In this document: positions 23,863 to 35,417 of the stretch, piece by piece
Layout of the letters: every line of letters begins with the position of its first letter
Numbering within the stretch: the stretch's first letter is position 1
NCBI GenBank assembly: GCA_036362985.1
Contig: JAYGXS010000004.1
Coordinates: forward strand, 10,994,918-11,058,917
DNA from: Ligula intestinalis
Taxonomy: Eukaryota > Platyhelminthes > Cestoda > Diphyllobothriidea > Diphyllobothriidae
Length of the DNA: 64,000 nt
Reading direction: 5' to 3'
Made by a program: the position numbers and the translations under genes
The notes under the pieces: model-generated
The model's input: only the letters and a program-made list of their open reading frames with translations
Databases searched by the model: none
Told to the model about the DNA's origin: nothing

Positions 23863-23985
23863 TCAGAAGAAGACGATTCAATCGCTGGGACAGCACTTTT
23901 ATGTGCCCAACATTCGATATCCGTCGCGGATTCTTTATAGGCGGTATCAGCTGAAAGCAATAGCAGAAATGGGTTTGCAAGTCCC
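23863..23985 (-). repeat. Solo PLE-A pseudo-LTR fragment
   Basis: The minus strand carries GAATCCGCGACGGATATCGA and the downstream CCCAGCGATTGAATCGTCTT block of the pseudo-LTR. The CTGATGA half is rearranged. Confidence 0.75.
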
Positions 23986-25356
23986 GGTTTTCAGGCGCTA
24001 GTCCATGCAGCCGATGCATCGACCTACCTCACACTTTCCCAGTCTTGCGTCATTATCATTTATAAGACAAGATTTAGAGGTTCGCAGGGAAAAGGTTTCT
24101 ACGAGTAACCCTTGAAAGCCGAAGGGCCCTTTCACGGGCTGGACTACTCTCTGCCAAGGTGGAAACTTAGCACACAGGCAAGTCACCAACAGCGTCACTG
24201 CATTTGCCAGGTTGTTGCACAGTGCACTATCTAATAATCATCCAGATACTCTGACCTTCGTACACTTACACATACTTTTTATGCCGCACACCCGAGTTGT
24301 GTTTTGAAGTCCTGTCTTGAGGTTAGAGTAATCTATTTCTTGTTCCGTGTTTGTTCCGATTATCTGACGATCCGCAATATAAGAATTCGGTCAAATTTTT
24401 AAAGGTCTGTTTTGACTGCAGCTAACCGATACCACCGCGTAATCCAGGAGCAGCACATGGCAGTTGTGTTTCTGAAATACCACTTGGACGGTAGCGTTCA
24501 GTCGACAACACTTCACATTGAAATATTTTTTTAATTATTCTAAAATGCCTAAGTCAGCATCAGGATTAGATTCGTGGACAACGACCTCAGGAGACAAAGC
24601 CAAGCATCCTCCAAAGAGCCGAAACAGCAAACGAAAAACATTGATCAACCTGAGGCTGACAAGCAGGTCAGAGCAGGCCAATTACAATTGTACTCGACTA
24701 TGTTCATGCAACGCCTTGCTAGTGGTGTTTTGACAAAGTTCTCCGAAATCACAGCACTTCAGTAGACCTGTTCTGATGGAACCTTTTAATCTGTCAGACA
24801 GCGCTGAATGACAGCAAGGATGGACAGTTTCTGAAAGTTTTAAATTAATATCACAGCTCTACGATAAAATTGAGTTGGTGGGATCGAGGTAGAAGAGTAT
24901 GACAACTATGGAGTAATTTTTTGCGAGAAGAAAAAAAAACGAGCAGGCGAATCAGAGTTGGAAAATTTTGACAATAAACAGGATGGAATAAAAACACTAG
25001 GCGAGATCATCAGGTCACGTCAATCGATAGCGACCACGCAAGGCACAGCTTAGGCGAATTGTCCGCGTCCGCAGGGCTTTGGTTAATGCCTTTTGGATGA
25101 CCTCGCCGAAGGTCAAAAGTTCCAAACGGGAAAATATCCTGGCAACAACAACCGAAACGAAAAATGCCAAGCCAATTAACTCCAACTCAACAGATAACGA
25201 GCGTCTCGTACGATAGATGCGAGCAAGATATAAAAACTAACATGTATTCCAAAACGCAAAGTATTGCCCAAACACGTGAGATTGTATTATGTGAAAAGGA
25301 TGGCTGATATGGCTCGGGGGGAAGAACCGAACAACAGGAATGGTTTGCAATGCAAG

Positions 25357-25490
25357 TAGCTTTATGCTAAATTCCAGGTTAATTAAGATGATGGTAAAGG
25401 GTGGTGTGTGAGTTAAGATGAATTACGATTAAGGTCTGGTTTAGGGTTAGGAGATGGGAATATTAACTTCGTGAAATTTAGCGCAAGGCC
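25357..25490. mobile_element. Fold-back element with telomere-like interior
   Basis: Imperfect inverted ends (GCTTTATGCTAAATTCCAGG at the left, GTGAAATTTAGCGCAAGGCC at the right) enclose GGTTTAGGGTTAGGAG-type sequence. One-ended matches to the GTGCTAAACTCCAG terminus occur near 2623, 4909 and 29373. Confidence 0.5.
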
Positions 25491-25800
25491 ACCTTTAATT
25501 AGTTTTGTTTAGTTTCCCTTACTTTAGCATATATTATATATTGATTATTTGAGTACATTTATCTAGCGTTGCAGGTACTCAAATAAAATTAATAAAATAA
25601 AAGTAATCGCAGGAATAGGGGCTAGGGGTATATAGGGTAGATGACCAACTTAACTCTTTCCCAGTTCCGATCAACCAGATAGAAATACTTATGCATAGGT
25701 TACTGAAACAACCTTATACTTGCCCGCAGGTCAACCCACCAGAAGCGACTGATGGGATATTGCAAGTACAAATGCAAAGAGGCCTCCAGGCAAAACTCAC

Positions 25801-26310
25801 AGAAAGGACAACATGATAGACCCAGTGGTCGCTCATAGAGTCACCGGCCAACTCCTGACGCCTGCGATCACCGATGGCCTGCTTATCCAACGGCACTTCA
25901 AAGGGATCCTTGAAGGCAAGGCAGGCTGCCACCGCGAGGATGGGCTCCAAACAGCAGAAGAGCGCGCCCAAAATAAGGAGTTTAGCACACTGCGGTTCCA
26001 GGGGAAGGTTGGCCAGATGATAACCCAGGGAGGTGAGTCGGTCATTATCCGCGGGAAGGATAGGCGTGGCGTTGACGGATGAAAGTCCATTCTGGATGGC
26101 GCTGTTCATGAGGCACTGACGCTGTTTTTTGGACATTTTAGTCGTCTGCGTGGTCGGAACGGAGGAAGCGGAGTCCTGGTCCGCAGCCGTGCTGACCGGC
26201 TCGAGGGCCTGAATGTCACGGAGGAATTTCAGGGTTCGCTCTATGGCGTCGGGAGCGGGTGGGTCTAAGCAACTCTGCAGGAATTGCGTTACCGGACCTA
26301 GTTCCAAGAC
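25801..26310 (-). CDS. DHX36: DHX36-like helicase, exon E (winged helix and ratchet/HA2 domain)
   Basis: The 510-bp exon (170 codons) has acceptor cccactaaag and donor GTGAGT. It starts VLELGPVTQFLQ, directly continuing exon D, then LDPPAPDAIERTLKFL (winged helix), LTSLGYHLANLPLEP, KLLILGALFCCLEPILAVAA, FKDPFEVPL and RRQELAGDSMSDH. These match the winged-helix and HA2 region of DHX36, including the F-K-D-P-F signature. About 45 Ser/Thr/Gln-rich residues (roughly 41-90 of the exon) sit where vertebrate DHX36 has only a few, probably a lineage-specific loop. An alternative donor (GTCTAT at 25821-25826) right after the S-D-H-W codons would also keep phase 0; the GTGAGT donor is stronger and adds seven residues. 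Further C-terminal exons should follow at lower coordinates but were not found. Confidence 0.9.
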
Positions 26311-26553
26311 CTTTAGTGGGAGAGAAAAGCCAACATGCGTGTATCGATCAGGTTTCTTGAGAAGCCACTAAGGTGTCATTTAAGATGCAAACGTGGAAAA
26401 AAAATAAAAAGAGGTAAATACTCCACACAGTTGCACATGTTGCCGGAGCAGGAGGAGTGTATTTTGTACACACACGAAGCAAGAAAGAATCAATGTATGG
26501 TCAATTTGGACAGTCACATTCAGAAAAAACGGCGTTCCTTGGATCGTAAACTG

Positions 26554-26955
26554 CAGTAGTCGCCGGCTATTAAGCCCACCTCGGTCCCAGACCAAATTGG
26601 GCTTTATAAGCGGCGGGTGCATTATGCGGAGAGTCCTAGTTCTTGATTAGCAAACGCAGGCTAGGCACTATACATTACATACGTACTGTAGAGCTTGGTT
26701 ATGTACAAGAAAAGAATGCTGTTTGTCGGCATTTTAGGTAATAACAAAAACAAAACAAAATATTTGCGTGTGTAACCAATTGCGCACGCAGAGAGATGAG
26801 CATTTCATTATATCCTGTTGGCAAACTGGGCTTTGTAGCCGACGACTGGGCTTATTAGCCGGCGGATTTTGCTATGTCAAATTTTGTCCCAAGCTGACTT
26901 GGGCATAATACGCAGCTGGGCTTATTAACATTGGGCTTAATAACCGCGAATACTG
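26554..26955. mobile_element. MITE, family 1, older copy
   Basis: 402 bp with the same ends and interior as 17581-17956, plus a short insertion around 26727-26770. The left flank is TG rather than TA and the right end is mutated (CGCGAATACTG), so it is older. It begins 243 bp upstream of helicase exon E, inside the intron. Confidence 0.87.
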
Positions 26956-27149
26956 TATTAAACAGAGAGGTCTTGAGCAAATAGATCAGTAATGCTCAGT
27001 CACTTGCATGATCACTAAATAGACTGCAGGACGCTAAAAGTAACTCGGCCATACGCCAAAACAGGTACTGGCCCAAAAGCATATATACCTTATTTTACCA
27101 CCTATTCACGTTGGCATCATGCAAACGAGACGGACCACGCTGATGTATC

Positions 27150-27610
27150 AGAGGTTAAAAATGTTCGACTGACCCCATTCTGAAGATTTTGGCGGCCTCG
27201 GTGGAATTCGAACCTACGCCAGTACAAGAAGGCTTGAGCACAGCCAACGCTCTAGCCAACTGAGCTACAGAGGCCCCGACGGAGCCGTGAATGCAATCAC
27301 ACTTGGTTCGAATGGCTCGCCCAGCCTACTGCAAGGCATGGAATCCACCAATAATAATATAGTAAAATGACTGCCCGAGCAGGATTTCCTAAGCGATCAA
27401 TTTAGAATCTGGGAGGATGAATCGACGCAAATGTGATAACATTCACGGCTCCGGTGGGGTCTCGATAGTTCAATTGGCTACAGCGTTGGCTGTGCTCAAG
27501 CCTGCCGTTGCTGGTGTGGATTCGAATCCCACCGAGACCGCAGCATTTTTCACCAATAGGTTGATTTAATTATTCAAATTTGCCAAACTCCTCCTAATAC
27601 TTGAAAATTT
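27150..27610. mobile_element. Two tRNA-SINEs in inverted orientation
   Basis: A minus-strand head (27194-27275) and a plus-strand head (27458-27539) each have seven-base acceptor arms (GGTCTCG with CGAGACC is perfect in the plus copy) and anticodon loop GTGCTCA. Both are preceded by TTCACGGCTCCG-type leaders. A minus-strand body (about 27310-27425) lies between them. The plus copy continues into TTTGCCAAACTCCTCCTAAT, the family 1 body. Confidence 0.8.
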
Positions 27611-29027
27611 TGTTGCCGGCTACTTGACCGAATAAAGTCTACTTCGTATCTTACGAAGAATCGGAGAGGGTGATTGGCCTACGAAACCCGCGGACAAATG
27701 CCTTGACAGTCACTGCATCTGAGGTCTTCAGTGAAAAGGTGAGCCTGAGGAGCATTCTCTAGCTATTGATAAATCCACTGCGCTTCGAGTTGTCATTATG
27801 AAGCCTTCAAGGTGGTCATTTGCGTACTGTTAGAACTGAGGGCCAAGTCGTTCCGACTTCTTTATGATAACTCACGTGAAGAATAGGTGACGTAACTAAC
27901 TGCATTGCTGAACTGTAATTTTATTGAAAAAAGGATAAAGCTGATTAATGGGCGGCAGCCTATAACGATATTGCAATGACGCCACGACAGCAACCTCGAA
28001 ATGAACGCTTTTCGGACTCTTTTAATTACTTTTCTACGCCTCAAAAATTTCTACAAATGTTACAGGAAACAAACACAAAATATCTTTATGTGAATTTATT
28101 TGGTGGAAAATTACGTGCTCTACAAATTTTATACTCGAAAGGGTAGCTTTAAGGGTAAAAAAAATTATAGCCGACTGCAAATGTGGCCACACAAAAATAA
28201 TTCCGCTGCTGCAATAAAACATTGTCCATATTTATTTTAAAAGCATTATCTGCGCAGTAGGGCAACAAGAAGGTGTGGTTGTCCTGAAATTACGTGTGTA
28301 TAGCTTGTGCTTTGGAGCACTTAAAAGCAAATAAAATGACAAGTCAAGCCATCTACGAAAAATGCCCTCTGTTTGAGCAAAAAAAAGTGAAGAAAACGCA
28401 ATTCACTAGAAAAGGAAACCAGTAACTTCCGTCAGCTAAATACTCCGGCATCACCCAACGCGAAATACAAACGCTTAAAACTATGACGTCACGGGAGGGA
28501 GCAGAAATGGAAGAAAATGATTATTTTCTAACCACTACAATGGGTCGCTAATGGTTCAGAGACGGTTTACAAGTTAAAGCCTAAGCGTGATAAGATCTGG
28601 TGAGTATTGGAGATTTTTAAGGGAGCATGGTTGAGACAGAGCTATATTTTGTACGCCGTGTTTGTAGTTTTGTAAACGGGTGACAGTATTTGCAGAACTC
28701 GGAGAAGGGGGAGGAGGGGCGTAATAAAACTCGCGTTAATTCAGACTGCTACTGGCGGCTAGGCGTAGTAGACACTTGGCGAACACGAAACAAATTTCCA
28801 GGGCATAGTAATTGTGCCAGCCTTACGCCAAAATACTGCATTTTTACGATGAATTAAAAATTTTCACCTGGATCATCGCTACCAGACTGTAGTTACTAGG
28901 GTCCAAGCTGAGCACTTGGAGGCGGTCAACTTCGGTGAAGGGGGAAGCCGTTAGTTTTCCAAGGTATGCTGTAGCATAGCGATTGTATCCCATGAATATC
29001 GGAACTTCCTGTGCATGGCTTAAATGT

Positions 29028-29103
29028 GCCTCGTAGCTCAATCGGTAGAGCGCTGGTTGCGCAAAAGCCTTCCCTGCTGTGCGGATCCGATTCCCGCCGA
29101 GGC
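29028..29103 (+). repeat. tRNA-like SINE head without its body
   Basis: GCCTCGT pairs with CCGAGGC except for the last pair. The D-arm TAGCTCAATCGGTAGAGC and T-arm GGATCCGATTCCCGCC are clear. The anticodon arm does not pair well, so this is a pseudogene or SINE head. Confidence 0.65.
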
Positions 29104-29119
29104 TGCGAGGTTTTCTTTC

Positions 29120-29270
29120 ACAATTTGGCCCATAATTGTTCCACTGTTCCGGATGTCGTCAATGACGATGTATCCGCGATAGAATCCGAAACGTCAGGCG
29201 AATAAATTTCTCGTCCTAGCGATCACACCTGCTTTTCTTCACTTGATTCCTGGGACTCACAGTTTCGTTA
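29120..29270 (+). repeat. Solo PLE-A pseudo-LTR joined to a tRNA-like head
   Basis: TATCCGCGATAGAATCCGAA and ACGTCAGGCGAATAAATTTC are PLE-A sequence, and a CTTGATTCCTGGGACTCACA end block closes it. It begins within 20 bp of the tRNA-like sequence at 29028-29103. Confidence 0.75.
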
Positions 29271-30939
29271 GCATTAGATATACCTTCACTACGTTTATGA
29301 CTACCATATAAACAGAAACGGTCGTAGGTGTGAAACGTATCCCTTCCGCCCCCCAAATTTACGGCAGGTGGACTTGCATTAAACTCCGGAGGGTAACCTA
29401 AGCTCGTGGCCTAACCTCCTCTCCCCCCTAAAATCAAAAGCAGATCATCTCTTCTATTAGGATACCTATTTCCGTGTCAGAAGACAGCAAGTTAAAGTAA
29501 AATGTCTTAAAGGGCCATCGGTTTCTGCAAGTCGTAAGACACAATAAGCATACCTCGACGGAACTGCGTATTATAAAGCAGACATACAACACCACCCTCA
29601 ATGTCACAGAGGACACCACTAGCATCACACGCAATTCGGCTGAACTAGGCCCTCCTATATGAACAACGGGGTTTACAAAATTAAATTACGTCATACAATT
29701 CCATGACTCCTGAAATATGAAGTGAACGTGTGCCCCCCTCCTCTCTCCCCTCCGTCGTCTCAATAACCACGCACCAACGCACAGAGACACGCAACGTTCT
29801 TGACAGCAGAAAACGAAACCGTACAAGTTCTCAGCTATGGAAAAGTATAAAAACGGCGGCATTGCCACTCGCTACGACTTATATTCAGTTAGACATAAAT
29901 GGAGCCAGCTTGAAAGAAATCCCAGCCCGCACCACGTAACAGGAAGGTGGAAAACCCCCAAAGCTACCTCAAATGCTTGTGTCAGATGCTCTTCAGAATA
30001 CATGTGGCAACAGAATCAGCACAACCAACCTGTCAATATAGTGCACTTTTCTAGGCGGAATTTCCCATGAAGTGATGACTGGTGTTAGTTCTGAAGTGTG
30101 AAGTGCCAAATCAATAGCTTATCGTATGCGGGTTTATACAGGTAGTGTTAGTGATCAGTGAACGCTCATCAACGAGTGTCAAGTTTTTTATTCTTAAGTT
30201 TTGTAAAGTATGCTGCTAATAAACATAACATAAAATTTATTATTTATGGGTTGATAGCAGAGCGCTGAGCGGATCATCATACTCCCAAAAACGAGTATGG
30301 TTTAAATGACGTCGAAAGTAGTACTCCCGAAATCGATAGCCCAAAGAAAGCGTCTGCGGACGACAGAAAAGATCCGATCGCGTAAAAATTGATATAAGGA
30401 CGGGGCGCACTTGTACGTCACTCCTGTCCAGCCATCTACAAGGCGGAAATGACCGTACATGTGAACAACTGCAGCACTGGTAGCAGCGTTCAGAGGTGAT
30501 CAACCGAAATACAAACCGCGGCCGATAAAATCGGCAATGATTAACAGTTTCTAAATGAGCCGCGTGGTAGATAAGCTGAAGCAAACAAAACGGGGGCTAG
30601 ACCAGAGCTCGGCAGGTGTCCTTTGGGCTGTGCTCCCATAGCAGATGTCGAGGGATTTTTATAGTACGTGTACCAGCCAGTCGTGATCTTTATATCATTC
30701 CCACCTCCTGAGATCTGAGTCGGAAGTGGCCGCTCCGGCTGCACCTCCCACCTGCGCTCAATCCCGCCTTCGATCTTCTTGGCGTCGATCACCGGCGGAC
30801 GGAGGAAGAGAAAGTGTGGTAGATGCTATGCAAGCCTAGTAATATTTAAAAAGAATCCACGCGTAAGCCGTTATCCCAGCACCACCATGCTGATGAACAA
30901 ACGGTGGATATCGTGTGTGTGTCGTAGGCCATAGTTGGA

Positions 30940-31194
30940 TCAGGAATCCCCGCCGGAATCCAAACTGGAAGTATTTGGGAGACGGAGAAAAGCCGCGACC
31001 TCGACCGGCTTGAGCCACAGGTCCGCGGGAGTGAGGTGGGTGCCTGGCCAAGAACTGCAGGCGAACAGATGACGGTAGTCATGCGGCGAGACGCCGCAGT
31101 CGGGACAGCAGTCAGGTATGGATGGGTCGAGCCGGTGCTGGTACTGGCGAAGGAGCATGCAGTAGCCACTGCGTAGCTGCGCCAGGGTACATCG
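30940..31194 (-). pseudogene. Non-LTR retrotransposon C-terminus with Cys/His motif (copy 1)
   Basis: Minus-strand frame of 84 codons: TLAQLRSGYC, YQHRLDPSIPD, CCPDCGVSPHDYRHLFACSS, HLTPADLWLKPVE. This is the C-terminal CCHH-type knuckle region found after the RT in CR1/R1/jockey-type elements. It is open at the left to its natural stop (30940-30942) and closed at 31195-31197 by an in-frame stop. The 3' untranslated part runs on to about 30836. The element is severely 5'-truncated. Confidence 0.82.
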
Positions 31195-34100
31195 TCAGAC
31201 TCTACGGTCGCACTGTCGATTGTGTCGACGGAGAGTGTAGATAAATGCGCTGACATCACGCAACAACAAACACAGTCACTGAAAACCCTGATGTAGAGGA
31301 TATTGAACGAAGTCAACGACCGAGCAGTAGGCTTGAGGAATGCTGGCGCAAAGCCATCCGCCTCAGTAAAAGGACTCTAGCGCCATGAAATCAGCAGCGA
31401 CCTCCGGGTACACGGTTGACTCAATACATAGTGAGCGAGTATTCCACCCGTTTGATCCTTTAGCAGCACTAATACGGGAGGCGAAAGAGCAGTTTTGGCA
31501 GACCCCTGACTGAATCACAAAAAAAATCGCTATGACCGTGACAGAAGGTATGATAACGGCCCCTGGTAAGGTAATATGCAAATAAGTGGGGGTCAGAGTA
31601 ATAAAAGAAATCACACACACAGGCAACCGATGCCAAGGTTTGAAGACATTTTCTCTCTCTCTCTTCTCTCCCAAAAGACCTGCTCTTACAGCAAACGCAC
31701 TCTATTAGCAGACGTGTTTTGCACTGCAGTCAGTGGCATTACAGTATTAATTGAGATTCATTACCTCCAAATAAAACGCATCCTAGGAATGGAAGACACT
31801 AGGTACTGCCCACAGACCTCAACCGAACAAGCTCTGACACAACAAAAGGAAGAATAAAGTAGACCACCGTAGAAAATGAAATTTGCAGTTAGTATAGCAA
31901 AAGCAGCGGAGGTGTTTCGATGGCTAGTTTGGCTACCCAGTCCTCCGAAGACCTCGGACTAGGAGATGGAGTCAAAGGGGTGCACCGCTAAGGTCGCTGC
32001 ATGTTGTGTATGAGAAAAGGACACAGACAAGGCCCGAGCACCAACAGCAGCAAAGAAGTTACACCCGAACGAACAGGTGGAAACACTTGTCGATTAAATA
32101 ATGCCCGACTTCAAATTTCCGCAGCAGATGTGGTGACTACAAAAACGTTTATTTTGACAGAGTAGCTACAATTAGCGCGGCCACTACAAAGAGCTTTCCG
32201 TGGCCTGCGTGGGATTAAGTCATTACCCTACAAAAAAAAACTAAACCCACGCAAATTAGACAAGGCGGGCGAGCTCCCACTCTGCTGAATGCTATAGATA
32301 TAGCGGTTTTAATTTTTTCCCAAGAAATGCTGGCAGCACTTTCGGTTCAGCAGCTGAGAAAATTCCTCAAACAAAACCTATAAAAACTGTTACGGCCAGG
32401 TGAGTGAAGAAAACTAAAAGGCATCACGCTTTACGCATTTTAATGTTTTTTTTTGCATCGGTCGTGTTATTTCCCGCCGTATGCAACTTTTTTTCAAAAG
32501 GTACGAACAAGCTGCGCACGATCCCATACTCGGCACGTCGGCGTTAGGTTAACCGTATCCAATATCTAGATGGCGCCTTATCAAGGAAGAACATGGGGCT
32601 TTTTTCTATGACCTTAAACGCCATTTAGACAGATGTCTAACAGCAAATAAGATGACCGCATAGTTGCTGGAACAATAAGTGTACTTCAAGTTCACAAAAG
32701 TTAAAGTTCCAGAATGGACGAAAAGCAACACCAACGGTCGTCAAAGTAAGCCAACATTCATGTGAGGGTCGAGGCAGGAAACCAGAGAAAAAATCGATTA
32801 GGGCCAAACTTTCGAATCCCTGGTCGATAGTGATAGCCAACGCTTTGACAATGGATAGCCGGTCCAACTATCGGAAATATCAGCAAGAAACCAAAACATT
32901 TCCGGTGAGCAAGGCTAGGTTCTCAGAGTAGGTCTGAGTTTCCGGTCTTGCACACGACTGCAAAAACCGCTCAGTTGTTGTTGCACGCTCAGAGTCTCCG
33001 AGGAGGGCAGCCTGTACATAACCGAAAGCTCAGTGTCCTAGTTCATCTTCTTTGCAACATTCGTGAGAATTTGGACGGGATGCGCTTCGCTCAGCTCGAG
33101 ATGTTTGTCCACTGCGTCCGCTCAGCGTACTTACATGAAAAAAGTACACGTGAAGTCAATTTGTGTACTCAAACGGTAAAGTGCAACTCCTGGCGGACAA
33201 AGTAGAGCCGTTTACTAAAAGCTTATGTAAGAGTGGAGGTTGGTTCAAAGCATCTGCTGACTTGCCTCCCGATCGACCAGATATAACATTTATCCCCAAT
33301 GGTTGCAGCCCCCCCCCGATCGCTCGCCGTATTCCGCATCGAGTTCCGCGCATAGACAGTCATAAATTGATGAAGTCGAGAAAGGGGAAGTGAGACAAAT
33401 TGCAGCTTCTAGTGAAAGCGCACTCGACAAAGGTAAGCACGGAAGTTATTTCAATGGCAGGAGATAAGATAAATTACTGACATAGAGGCGCCAGGATACT
33501 ACTAAAATTAAACCAGGCGCCAACAGGTTTGCTGCACTTTTGGGTAAAATAATAAACTAAATCAAATTTTAAAAAAACTGGGAAGAGGAGAGAGAAGGGT
33601 TTCTTGAATAAGCTGAACGAAAAAAATCGCTCCCTTTTTTGCCTCGACATTGTAAAAGCGTTTACGCAAAGGAAGTGAGATACACTTATTCCGTAATAGC
33701 TTGCGTGCGCAATCGGAAGGCAGATTGTCATTTTTATATCCGGTGTTGGCTAGATCGCAGTGGTTCACCTTGGTGCTTTTGGCGAAACTTGTCACTGCTT
33801 GATGCATACAGACCATGTGGCTTATAAATGCAAGAAGAAACGGTACATCCGTAGTCAGCACGACATCCTGGCCAGATTGAAGAGCGTCGCCCTGCCATTG
33901 CTTTAAATATTTCACCCTTTTGAACTATGGCTCATGTAAGTTGCCTGAATCAAGGACCAAGTGGGTGCTCGTATGCCTCGCTGACAGAAAAGACAATAGA
34001 GACTCGAATGGCCATTTCTGGCCCATCAGCTGAGGTGATGCGCCACTCGAGGCTTGATGAGTTTTCACCAACAAATGTAAAAATTCTCTGTTTAAAACTG

Positions 34101-34706
34101 GCGTATACGGCAGAATGTATTGACTTCAACAAATTTCGTGACAGCTTCTCGGCTGCATTTTTTCGCTGCATGAAGATGATAACGAAGAGAAAATACAACA
34201 GTTTGATCTTTCACAGGACATGGTATAACAGAAAGGATCATTGTTCAATTTAAATAAGCAAAGGCGAGTGGCAGCTAGAGCCCAACTGGATTTTCAAGCA
34301 AGAAGATAAAATACCACTGTCCTCTAATACCAAGTACCTACTAGACAGTGGTCATTCTCTCGAGGTCAAAGCAGCGTTTTGAGTACTGTTTCAGGCCCAA
34401 GCAAATTGAGCCCTGCGCTATTTGGAAGCTGCCTATATACGGCGGGAGAAACATGACCTATGCAAGCAGCTTGACCATATGGTCAGCCTCCAATTATCCT
34501 GGTAATCGGGTACTTAGTTTTAATTCCCAAGTGTTTTTCGTTTAATTCCCTGAACACCCCCCCCCCTCCTTCCTTCCTATACGTTAATTTAATGCAGTGT
34601 TCTTTACAAAATCATTATTTAAATTGAACTATGGTCCTTGCTGTCATGTCATTCATTCTGTGAAATTTCAAACTGTTGCATGTTCTTGAGAAGAGAAAGA
34701 CTTGAT

Positions 34707-34745
34707 CTGCTCAATTGCTTCCTAGGACACGCATGTTCGCTTGTA
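34707..34745 (+). repeat. PLE-A pseudo-LTR end block
   Basis: CTCAATTGCTTCCTAGGACA followed by CGCATGTTCGCTTGTATTG matches the terminal block at 4092-4128. Nothing else of the element is beside it. Confidence 0.55.
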
Positions 34746-34812
34746 TTGTTGTATGTTCTCTTCGTTATCATCCTCCTGCAGCGACAAGATGCAGCTGAGA
34801 AGCTGTAACGAA

Positions 34813-34832
34813 ATTTATTGACGTCAATAAAT
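34813..34832. promoter_or_regulatory. 20-bp perfect palindrome containing a CRE-type TGACGTCA
   Basis: ATTTATTGACGTCAATAAAT is perfectly self-complementary and contains TGACGTCA, the CREB/ATF consensus. It lies in the 15-kb helicase intron, 75 bp after a PLE end block. AATAAA on both strands means it could also be a retroelement end. Regulatory function is only a possibility. Confidence 0.3.
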
Positions 34833-34902
34833 CCTACCGTATACGCCTGTTTTAAAGTTGCACCGGGGAAAAATGCTTCACAAAATTCTCTATTCTGATC
34901 AA

Positions 34903-35010
34903 CAAGTCGCGGCTTTGAGCCTCGACTGGTGCACCACTTTGGGTTAAGTAAGGCTGGTTGATGACGGCTAACTAACCAGAAATGGCCATTTCATTCTCCC
35001 TTGTCTTTGC
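34903..35010 (+). repeat. tRNA-SINE family 2 fragment
   Basis: GGTTGATGACGGCTAACTAA and CAGAAATGGCCATTTCATTC match the block at 250-300. Confidence 0.6.
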
Positions 35011-35417
35011 CGGCAGTGTTCGTCTGCCTAGACTATTAACCGCTATGCGGCTGTTGGCGGGGCTCAACAGTGAGCCCCGACGAAGAACGAGACGAGTGCG
35101 TTTCGTTAGCGATCAGTGAGCTTGCATCGGCGAAGTTCAGAAACTGTGACGGTAATCTATCTTGCCTCTTTCGGTAAACGTCTAAAGTATCATTATGAGC
35201 TGGAGTTATTCAGGCAGTGCCCAAAGGCCGTTCAATCGCAACTCTATAATTTAGTATCCTTTGGGTAAAAATCGATGACGGACCCATATCCTTTTTGCCC
35301 TTTAGGTCTGTCGGTTAAATTACCAAGTGGCTACACTCTGCAAAACCTAAGGCGTAATTTATACTGGGAGCTATGGAAGAAGTCTATGTACAAATAAAGC
35401 ATACTAAGATAGTTGTG

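Larger units (their letters stand above)
1..25800 (-). other. Last visible intron or 3' flank of the DHX36-like gene
   Basis: The GTGAGT donor at the exon E border implies that transcription continues into this interval. The conserved C-terminal blocks that follow the S-D-H motif (the G-W-x-x-A helix and the OB-fold) were looked for on the minus strand and not found. Repeat-free stretches where I see nothing recognisable are 310-1030, 1490-2990, 4145-8180, 9480-10620, 11820-12850, 18575-21430 and 21735-25350, apart from the minor dispersed repeats listed separately. Confidence 0.5.

Noticed and set aside
27194..29103. Possible functional tRNA genes at 27194-27275, 27458-27539 and 29028-29103
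   Set aside because: Heads are linked to SINE leaders or bodies, anticodon arms mispair or have atypical loops, and similar heads with the same context recur. They are SINE heads or pseudogenes.
30240..30584. 114-codon minus-strand frame
   Set aside because: No domain, no splice continuity with the helicase exons, and it lies in intronic sequence.
33927..34253. 108-codon plus-strand frame with Cys-rich composition
   Set aside because: No recognised motif or neighbouring exon; chance open frames of this size are expected in the window.
34790..34815. CAGCTGAGAAGCTGTAACGAAA as a hammerhead ribozyme
   Set aside because: It lacks the CTGATGA core and a paired stem I; only a vague resemblance to PLE pseudo-LTR ends.
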